Shown one piece after another: positions 55,385 to 64,000 of a DNA stretch of 64,000 bases. Position 1 is the first letter of the stretch, and the number at the start of each line of letters is the position of its first letter. The translations under genes and the position numbers were made by a program. The notes under the pieces were generated by a model. The model saw nothing but the letters and a program-made list of their open reading frames with translations. It was not told the DNA's origin and ran no database searches. Source of the stretch: Pholiota molesta (taxonomy: Eukaryota; Basidiomycota; Agaricomycetes; Agaricales; Strophariaceae); contig JACGCK010000167.1 in the NCBI GenBank assembly GCA_014925825.1, positions 33,290 through 97,289 on the forward strand, written 5' to 3'.

Positions 55385-56036
55385 ATGTTCAAGCACTCTG
55401 CCATGTGGACTGTCCTCATACCCCTCTTCATGCTTTCATTGGCGCGCTCGCTGGTCCTTGCATGCCATGTCAAGCTCAAAATAGGAGACAAACTCCTTGG
55501 GATCATACACTCCCCTCCGCGGTGTTCAGGATCGCAGTCCGAGAATCACGAATCCTACCAATGGAACGGTATGGAACACAGGTTCCGATGTTGTTGTTAC
55601 GTGGTATGCTCTGTTCCGCTGGATATCTGGGCTTCAAGACGCTGATCATTTTGGGACTTTCGACAATAAGGGATCTCCCCGACATGACTGGTAAAACCTC
55701 TAATGCAAAAGGAACGCTACTCTTGGGATACCCCGAAGATGGAAGCGACGACGAGCATCTGAGCATTGGTTCGTACTGGTCTCCGTTTATCTCCTATATC
55801 TCCGGAGATTTCTAACCCGATGCGCGCGTATACTCTAGAGCACCTTTTGGCTTCAAACGTTGATCTCAGTAAGGGACTTATGACCATCAAGTGTCCAAAA
55901 GTTGAACCTCGTAATAATTATGTCGTTCGTGAGTTTATTCTATCGTCCAAATGGGATCCGTTTCCTTGTCTGACCAATCGTTTTAGTGCTCAGTGACACT
56001 GAGAATCGTAGCCCGCAGTTTACGATCAAACACTAA
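55385..56036 (+). CDS. Small secreted Kre9/Knh1-like protein, copy 1
   Basis: There are five exons (55385-55468, 55530-55603, 55671-55768, 55839-55928, 55987-56036), 131 residues. A signal peptide (MWTVLIPLFMLSLARSLVLA, residues 7-26) is followed by one domain: ITNPTNGTVWNTGSDVVVTW, KGTLLLGYPEDG, HLLASNVDLSKGLMTIKCP and a closing SPQFTI. This is the Ig-like N-terminal domain of the Kre9/Knh1 (Ser-Thr-rich GPI-anchored) family, here without any Ser/Thr tail or GPI signal. A related gene follows at 57115. It probably acts in or on the cell wall; the precise role is unknown. Confidence 0.72.
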
Positions 56037-56941
56037 GACTTTGTTGGGCTCAGGAATATGCTATGCTCTCTGTATTTTCGCACTAGATCCATGTGGTTTG
56101 CTTATGATGCCACATGTATGTAATAAACGCCGAATCACTCGCCAGGCTATGATAGCGCTGTTCGTATTTGCTTTTAACCGCCGGGCTCCATCTAGGAATC
56201 AATAACTTTAATGCCCACTCCTAACGGACAGTTGTACTATTCTGGAGGCGTTCCTTGTTCACACTGATTCATTGCTCGTAGGAGATACTTCCAATCTCCT
56301 TGAGATAAACTTTCGTACTTATTGGCCTTCTGGATACTAACTCTGTCTTGGGAGTCCTTTCAAGCCGTTAGGGCCATACACTACCTATCAATGACGCTGG
56401 ACTCCACCTCATCAAAGAGAAGTTCGTTCCATATCCTGTAGCTCCGTACGATGTCCTGTAGCTTTTACTAGCGGCGGTCACCTATGCTGCAAGGGTTCAA
56501 CACCATGCATCTATACTATGCTGCATAGACAGTCAAGAACACAATTCCGGAGCTTGAAGCGGTGAATGTGCGCATAAATCAAACTTCAATTATGCAGAAG
56601 CTACGCCCAAGGGAAAAATTTGACTTGCGATTGGGAACACAGATCTCGAAGCATTAAGTAAATCTGGAAGTGGAAGTGCTCAGTAGCTCTGATGAATCGC
56701 ATATTTGCGTCTCCCGTTGACAGTTCCGAAGTCATGAAAACACGAGGCGAGGAATACGCCGCGCCTAGGTGCCTGCGTGCAATTGTTATACTGATTGTAT
56801 CTGGTATCTTGACCTTGAAATGTCGCTGGAGCCCAAAAATCTATGATGCGGCACCAGCCTCGTGCACCTGGGTGCATGGAATAGTGCTTCTACCCATCAA
56901 AGCAAAAGAAGTGCACTGAAAGATTCCCGCATCGATCGAGG

Positions 56942-56947
56942 TATAAA
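56942..56947 (+). promoter_or_regulatory. TATA box, candidate promoter of the second Kre9/Knh1-like gene
   Basis: TATAAA in gaggtataaagccgcgcc, 173 bases before the ATG at 57115, followed by a pyrimidine-rich stretch (about 56975-57060) typical of strong fungal promoters. The rest of 56037-57114 shows no gene. Confidence 0.4.
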
Positions 56948-57114
56948 GCCGCGCCTACTCGAGGCACTAGTGTTTCCTCAGTACTATTATCTCCTACTAT
57001 TCACTTGCTCCTGAACGAACGCTCCGCAACGTCTCTTCCTGCCCTATATCTTTGCCCGCCCATTGTCGTTTCTCACCCACTATCGGTCCTAGTCTAAATA
57101 ATCAGCATCTCGAC

Positions 57115-57677
57115 ATGTTCTTCAACACTTTCTTTACCACCATCCTCCTTGCTGCTACTGCTATCGCTGCGCCACTTAATAGTCCACAAGAGCTCATCGT
57201 CTTCAATCCGCCAATTACCTCTCCCAAGAAGTCCGTCACTTGGGCGAAGGGAACCAGACAGGTGGTCAAGTGGAGTAGGTCTCTTTTTACTCGTCAATCT
57301 TTTTTGGAATTTAACCTTGAAACGTTAGGCACACAGAACATTCCGGTGCAAAGGGTCAATACCACAGGTGTTCTTCTGCTAGGATTCATGGAGAATGGCA
57401 GTGAGAACCTCGACATTGGTGCGTACATCAAATATGGCCAGTTTTTTCCTATCTGACACCCATAACTCTCGAAGACCACCCTTTGGCCAGCTGTTTCCCG
57501 ATCAATGACGGCCATGTTACGGTAACAATACCCTCTGACGTCAAGTCAAAAGACAATTACTTCATTGTGCTTTTCGGAGACTCAGTACGTATCACCTCCC
57601 ACCGCAGGGAAGTTCAAGCACTCACAGTCTTTCTCTTCCGCTAGGGAAATAAATCTCCCATATTCACGATCGCCTAA
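57115..57677 (+). CDS. Small secreted Kre9/Knh1-like protein, copy 2
   Basis: There are four exons (57115-57274, 57329-57418, 57475-57584, 57645-57677), 130 residues. Signal peptide MFFNTFFTTILLAATAIAAP, then the same domain as copy 1: PPITSPKKSVTWAKGTRQVV, GVLLLGFMENGSENLDI, DHPLASCFPINDGHVTVTIP, NYFIVLFGDSGNKSPIFTIA at the C-terminus. The intron positions after VVTW/VVKW, after the LSI/LDI segment and before the last exon match copy 1, so the two genes are tandem duplicates about 1.1 kb apart. Confidence 0.83.
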
Positions 57678-60128
57678 AGCACGTCGACGCCCCTCGTAAA
57701 AGTTCCTTGTCTTTCTGACTGCCATCATCCATGTTATCTGTATCGGCTGGCTTACTGTGGACCCTATTTGTAGCATTCAAAACCATAATATCATCAACTC
57801 CATCGGTCGCTTTCTCCGTACTCGTACACCACTGCCCTTTCCTGCTTCCTTATATACTTTACTGCATGCACCTCGATAATAACAATGATCTTCATATATA
57901 ATCCGCATCGTGTTACCAGCTTAGAAATGGTCAGGCAAGTCTTCGGTATCAAGGGCGACATAACTAGATTGGTACTCAACGTCGACTTGGGAACCACGGT
58001 CAGTGGTCATGATGTTTTTGTATAGTAACATCAAATAGGCGCCCAAGCAATATTGAAATAGTATCGCAAACCATCATGACCGGATTCGGATCCTTTCGTG
58101 AGCGTTCGCGCCCGCGCCATTTAGTTTGGCTCCTGAACTTAGATTCAAGGGTGATACAGTTGCCGTCTTCTACCGTCTTGACGCGGAGTGTCGCCAAGGT
58201 GCTGGAAATGGAAATTCTCTGAACTGACCTGCGGGAATCCAGCGGATCTTCCTCATTCTACAATATTCCCTTATGTTCAAGGTTTCGACCTCTTTCCAGT
58301 GTCGGTGTACAGTAAACTAAATTTGCTTAGACTCAAGTCGTATGACAACTTATGATATTGATACTTATCTACAAGGACATCCATCCCTCGTAGCAGTTAC
58401 TCAGCCGGGATCTTGAAGTATGCTGACGCCGTGATGGCCGGTGTTGCCGCCGAAACGGACTTGTGTGTGGCACGAAGTCCGAATCGGAGACTGGAGTCGA
58501 CCTGGAGACTTGCAGCCTTGGAGATTCGGTAATAATGTATCGTCCTTTCAATACATAGTACATAGGCCACCCGCAGTAGATCTACGAGCCTAGATTCCAT
58601 AATTTTGGGTAGCGTATGGGAGGAAGTTGGTATATGTTCTACCTCTTTTGGAATGACGTATACTCAGAATGAAGAGAGCGCACAATGCCAGCGATAATCG
58701 TTGTATTCAAATCCTTGACAGGTATGTTTCGAAATGACCTGATACTCAAGTAAACGGTGTCATGAAGTTCTGGTATTCAATACTCACTGGCAATCTCTTT
58801 CAAAGACAAAATATGACGTAGAGAGATCAGTCGTGGTGCCCAGTGTCGACAGCAGTCGACAACTTGATCTATAGCAAATTTAACTTTGGAACGCCGAGTA
58901 ACCCTGTTTTCCATTCAAATGCGTTGGCTTCGGTTTAATCGTCGATCAGCACCCTGTGCATTTCTCCGCAACACAATTATCCTCCTTGGGTAAAGCCTGA
59001 GGCACCCGAAGTGCCGTTGAATGACCATGGATGACAATGGGTCTAATTAGGAAAAGTTACTAAACAACTCGTACATATCTATTTTTCTACGAACATAGCT
59101 ATGTTAGAAGATGACACTTCTCAGCCACGTTTGAAAGATCTGACTTTTTAACAACCTTTTAAATCCACGGACTCCCAAGGGACTTAAAGGAAGATGTTTC
59201 TAGATAATTTTAGACGTTCTTTCTCTGAACCGGCTGTTTAGCCACAGGGTATTTCATTCAGAGCGTTCGGAATTTAACCACTGGGTCCCTTACTTCCTTC
59301 AGGGAACCAGTTATCTACGTTATCATGACGAGAGCATAATCATTGATCAGAATATTTCCATACTTACGTTTTTTTTGTGGGGCGCATTTCTAGGCGAACG
59401 TCATATTTTTGTGTACAAAACCGAATCAATTCTCCTTGCTGGGCGGACTTCCGAACTGACAGTTCAATGTGTCGACGAGAAAATTCGAGCTCCAAAATTA
59501 GCGGTGACCTGCATATGCTCTTGACTTCGTCGAACTTCGGAGGCGGTGGATACGAACACTGGAACTCTTGTGGAACTCACATATTTTGAGCCAGAGTGAA
59601 AATCGTCAACGAAATTTCTGATTGTGTGCTTTCAAGCGCGTCTAGAGCCTGATGGGAAGATTCAAGACGCCTACTTGGGTGACGAAAATTGATAAGTTTC
59701 GTAGTAAATGTATCGATGCCAAGATGCGGGATTCCCCATTGATGTTTTTACGGCCCGTCGCGTTCGCACAGGGGTCGTAACTGTATTCTCTTCCGAGTGA
59801 TGATCAGTTGGTCAACGAACGAGAAAGGCATGTTGGGCCCACCAGTGTGGCACTCTTGGACAGACACCACCCAAGGGCCAAAGCATTCTATACTTACTTA
59901 CGGTCTTCTCACATTCGTTATCCACAGATCCAATCATCCACTGAATAATCATTGCAACTCTGGCAGAAAATAGGTACGCACCAGGTCGACATCAGGAATC
60001 CCGAAGTTGAATGTCTACCTCTTGGGGATAATGGGAGGGTTCTTATGCCTTAACGTTTCGATGGCTCGACTTTCGAAGACCCGCGCTCTCCCAACGTTTT
60101 CCTCCCAGCACTTGGCAGACTGTCAGCA
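57678..60128. other. Long region without a convincing gene
   Basis: Short ORFs only. On the minus strand, 57920-58002 encodes a 29-codon frame (MTTDRGSQVDVEYQSSYVAL...) that might be a last exon of an unrecognised gene extending to about 58.25 kb. An in-frame coding-like extension precedes the permease ATG (60062-60128) but ends at a stop. Confidence 0.35.
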
Positions 60129-62324
60129 ATGGAACTCGAGAAAGGCAACGCACCTCGAACCAAGGATGAAGAGTTACTGGCGACATTGGGATACAAGCAG
60201 GAGTTCAAGCGAGAATTCTCCTGGTTCGAGTTGCTGGCACTCGCCTTCAGTATCATTGGGATAGTTCAATCCATCGCGTGCGTTCTTTCCAGTCGTCTGT
60301 GTCTATAAGTTCGCAAATTTAATTGCACGCAAACAGATCTGTCCTTGTGTACTCTATTCCTTATGGCGGTCCAGTGGCAATGGTCTGGGGTGTACGTGTC
60401 CATTCCAATTTTCGACTTTTCCAGCACTTACCACTTCATGTTGATCTTGCTTCTAGTGGGTAGTGTGTAGCTTTTTCCTGATGACGATCGCTTTGTCTAT
60501 TGCCGAACTTGCTTCCGCTGCACCAACATCTGGCGGTTTGTATTATTGGACCTTCAAATTCTCCTCAAAGAGATACAGGAGGATTTTGTGTTGGCTCGTT
60601 GGCTGTGAGTAACCTTTTGGGTACCACAAATGATTGGAGCATTAGCTAACAAAACTTGTTACAGACAGCAACAGTATTGGGTACATTTCGGCTTTTGCAT
60701 CTGCTGACTATGCCACCGCGCTCCAAATATACGCCGCCGTCACGATTGGGACTAATGGTGCATTCATTCCGACGACCGGTCAAATTTAGTAAGTTTCATA
60801 CGTATATCTGCTTAGCATAGGATGCTAATACTTGCCGTAAACTAGTGGCTTATTTTGCGGGATCGTCATATTCCATGCCATGCTTTCCAGTATGGCGACA
60901 AAATTCATTGCTCGGCTTCAAGTATTTTACATGGCCCTCAATATCCTGTAAGTAATATTTGCTCCTTCGTACACGATGATGTAGCTCATGATTTTACTCC
61001 AGAATCTTCGTTGGTTTGTTGATTGCGCTACCTGTTGCCACGCCTCCAGAATTCAAGAACTCAGCCAGCTATGTCTTCGGACACTTCGAGAACTGTACGT
61101 ATGATTTTTCCTATACCCAACTTTCTCTGCTGAAACGTTTATTTTCAGTGTCTCTCTGGCCAAGCGGATTTGCATTCCTTCTGTCTTTCCTAGCCCCGGC
61201 ATGGGTTGTCGGCGGTACCGATTCCAGTGTACATATTAGCGAGGAGGTCAAAAACGCCAACGTCGCTGTGCCACGAGCTATTATTCTATCTACTGCTCTG
61301 GGCTGCACGTTTGGATGGGGTACGTGCATAATTCCGCCATATAAAAACTCAGTTTGACCTGGAAACCTATAGCCTTTATCATCTCCGTTGCATTCAATAT
61401 GGGCACCGATATGTTGTCCATTCTTGACAACCCCATTGGCCAACCCATGGCTACGGTATGTTCCCTTCATCCTACAGCTGCTACGAACGTCTTTTAATAC
61501 GACAAATAAGATTATTCTGAACAGTCTGGGCTTCAAGGGGACCCTAGCTGTTTGGAGCTTGATTATCATTACCATGTAAGTCTCACCTCGTATTGCTCGG
61601 TCTCATCTTGTACTTACATTTACGACAGCAATATGGCATCCATGAACGTCGTACGTAAATATACAGTACAAATTATTAAGTATCAAACTCATTCACGCCT
61701 CACTGCAGCTCGTGGCCACTTCTCGCCAGATATTTGCCTTCTCTCGCGATGGAGCACTCCCCTTGTCGAAATATCTCTACCGCATTAATTCGTTCACTGG
61801 CACGCCCGTTATCTCCGTCATGTTCTGTGCTACGGGTGCTATGCTTCTCGGACTTCTCTCCTTCGCCGGCCCTGCCGCGATTGGCGCCATCTTCACCATG
61901 GGTGTCGTCTGCACTTACATCGCATATACTATCCCCATCGCCGCTCGCCACCTCGGAGGCCAGAATTTCACTGCTGGACCTTTCAACCTTGGTAGACTGG
62001 TAAGATTTACATCGATTAAGCCGCAAGGCAATTGCTAAATTTGCTTCGCAGGCCCCATTTGTCGCCTTCACGGCTGTGGGATTCATGTGCATGATGATCG
62101 TTGTTCTGATCTTCCCCTCAGAGAATTCCCCCACCGCCCAGACTATGAACTACACAGTGGTTGTCGTCGGTGGAATCCTTTCCCTCAGCATAGCCTACTA
62201 CTTCCTGCCAGTCATCGGTGGAAGGCATTGGTTCACTGGACCTGTCCGCACTGTAGACGACCCTGCATCGCTCAAAGCCAGCGACACGCTGTCAGAGAAA
62301 GACAGCGAACACCTCCAAAATTGA
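60129..62324 (+). CDS. Amino-acid / GABA-type permease (APC superfamily, ACT family)
   Basis: This proton-coupled transporter is typical of fungal GABA, choline or amino-acid uptake. I read about 11 exons from ATG 60129 to TGA 62324, roughly 510 residues with 12 predicted helices. Motifs in order: LGYKQEFKREFSWFELLALA, FSIIGIVQSIASVLVYSIPY, GGPVAMVWGW (with the ACT-family GGPV), IALSIAELASAAPTSGGLYY, WLVGYSNSIGYISAFAS, SGFAFLLSFLAPAWVVGGTD, SVHISEEVKNANVAVPRAI, VATSRQIFAFSRDGALPLSK and a C-terminal GRHWFTGPVRTVDD. The exons join in frame without any lesion. The exact substrate cannot be read from sequence. A different upstream first exon is possible because coding-like sequence precedes the ATG in frame. 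Confidence 0.87.
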
Positions 62325-64000
62325 GTTTGCATCTGATTCCCATGACCTCGTCATCACATTATTTATTAACACACAGTTGACAGCTGTGTCTGTACATGTA
62401 CTGTTATGATTTGTCTATGAGCTACTACGATTCATGAACGCATGACTTTGAGCATCGCTCATGCATGACAAATGAAGAACTTAATTTTGTTGTTTTACTT
62501 TTTGCATTGTAATGGATGTTGTTATTCACGACCGTTCTTCTTTCAAGAGTTTGTCTTTGGAATTAGCCTAAGGTACGACATCCGTTGATAAATCGTGTCT
62601 TCAACGATGATGTGACCACCTACACACGTCGCTTCGACAATCGGCGGTGTATGCTTAGTTTTATGTAGTCAAACCCTACCGGCTTGATATACATCGCGCT
62701 GCGCACTCAAAATTCTGGGCAGGTTCCTCCCATCGTTGCAGATCGTTGCTCACGCCCGCTACGAGTCTACGACAGGCTAGATGGACAAACATACAGCCAG
62801 TTTGTTACCTTGTGATAAGTAACTCCTGGGGTTCCCATTCCCACTCCCGAACGAACGGGGTCAGGCTATTTTTTTGCCTATCTATCAGCTTCTATCAGAC
62901 TGTTACATACCTCAGGTACGTGGGTTATCTAAACTTCTTGCCTTAGGTCTATCTTTATAATTACTTCCTGTGTTCTGGGGTAGCGGCACGCCGTCGGCAA
63001 GTGCCTGATACAGTCCGGATATGGCAGGTAGAAGTGGCATCAAAGTGTAAATCCTAACGCACACAAGCTTGACCCACGCACCAGCTGCGGGAGACAGTGT
63101 GCTTCAGCTAAATAACTTCGCGAAGAAAGCGAGCCTCGTCAAGCTCAACTGGCCTAGCCCTCGCAACCCAAATGCCTAGCACAGTAGAGATATCATTGAA
63201 TCGCAGTGCCCGACTCGAGGCCGCGGGCTGGGACTATGGCACCCCGCGCCGAGTCCATCGCGTGGAAGATAAAAGAACGGATACAGCTGTGCACGCACAA
63301 GGCAAGCTAATTTCGAGCTCCACAGTTTACAAATCTTCTTCAAGGCCAGAAGTTTCCTCATTCGTATGATAATTCTAAGTGATATTCTCATAGAGTTATA
63401 TTAGTCTATATTGAAAATTTCCAGTCAAAATGCTACCTAGACTCATCGTTTAATTAATCTACCATCTGTAATAATTATTTCCCGCTTCAAGATGGCCCAG
63501 ATTAGAACCTTAGCTTCTAGCTCGAGTGCCACATGTGCTCACTGCTGGAGTGATCATGCTCCATGTAAAGACAGCCCGGAGAAACTATATCTTGAACGTG
63601 TTGCATAGCTGTTCCAAAAATCTACGGAACAGCCTTGGAACTGTTCACAATAGGCTGTTTCGAAAAGCAGTGCTCGGGCAACGATGCTTTACATAAGTCT
63701 TGCTGCGATTCCCGGTCGTCCTACTTTTCTCCACTCAGACTCACTAACTAAAGCTTCGGTCATCAATGACTACTAATGCACTCCAGTAATTTCCCGACAT
63801 ATACTGGAAAGCCGAGCCGAATTCCGTGGAACATATTCTATCCTTTCCGCATGTATCAGTACCCTCGCCTTCTGCGTTTGGAGCGCATACATGTCGACAT
63901 ACCGAAGAACAGACAGTCAAGATCCGTGATAGGAAAATTGGGATGGCTCAGTGTCGGGATGTTGGTTCCAGAGCTGTTTTTATTGCCTATAGGCAACGGA
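62325..64000. other. Intergenic, no gene seen
   Basis: 3' flank of the permease, then mixed-composition sequence with short ORFs only. No repeat, RNA gene or element boundary recognised. Confidence 0.4.

Noticed and set aside
58000..58600. Short minus-strand frames possibly forming a spliced gene
   Set aside because: No recognisable family and no consistent set of splice sites joining them.
1..64000. tRNA, rRNA and CRISPR signals
   Set aside because: No cloverleaf, rRNA signature or regularly spaced repeat array was recognised by eye; a tRNA could still be missed without a covariance search.

Overview
The window is nuclear DNA of a filamentous fungus, most probably a mushroom-forming basidiomycete (Agaricomycetes). 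The genes are dense, lie on both strands and are cut by many introns of about 45-75 nt. Several families are typical of that group: DUF6589, DUF6699, GSTFuA-type glutathione transferases, small Kre9/Knh1-like secreted proteins and a Ngaro-type retrotransposon. There are no operons, rRNA genes or CRISPR arrays, and I recognised no tRNA.

Left part (1-21.5 kb) is accessory sequence. A possible broken small gene (about 1.9-2.7 kb) is followed by a membrane-anchored SH3 protein (4.3-6.2 kb, minus). A complete 5.3-kb Ngaro/DIRS-type tyrosine-recombinase retrotransposon lies at 7030-12328, with intact split direct repeats. Then come AT-rich repeat debris and a gene fragment. A 6.2-kb DNA transposon lies at 15277-21502, with 166/167-bp terminal inverted repeats and a perfect 9-bp target duplication. 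It carries exactly two genes that converge on overlapping stop codons: a RecQ-like helicase with a C-terminal zinc knuckle, and a DUF6589 protein that looks like an RNase H-fold transposase. This two-gene transposon is the most interesting object here.

Middle part (21.8-40 kb) is core genome. It holds APC2 (cullin subunit of the anaphase-promoting complex), an F-box protein, a glutathione transferase, a DUF6699 protein, a secreted GMC oxidoreductase, an arsenite methyltransferase fused to a Cdc25/Acr2-type rhodanese (arsenate reductase-like) domain, and a plasma-membrane Na+/H+ antiporter of the Nha1/Sod2 type.

Right part (44-62.3 kb) holds a second glutathione transferase, an RTA1-like membrane protein, an F-box-like protein, a DUF427 protein, a long HEAT-repeat protein that I read as RIF1, two tandem Kre9/Knh1-like secreted proteins and an amino-acid/GABA-type permease. 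Stretches of 1-4 kb between genes (for example 40.2-44.1, 57.7-60.1 and 62.3-64 kb) show no convincing gene.

Two patterns run across the window. First, several otherwise good genes (APC2, GMC, GST2, RTA1, one F-box gene, the recombinase of the retrotransposon) carry single-base frame breaks that look like the loss of one base, some of them in runs of C/G. They may be consensus errors or real lesions. Second, three unrelated genes use GC-AG introns with the same donor. All exon structures are my own reading of splice signals, without transcript support.
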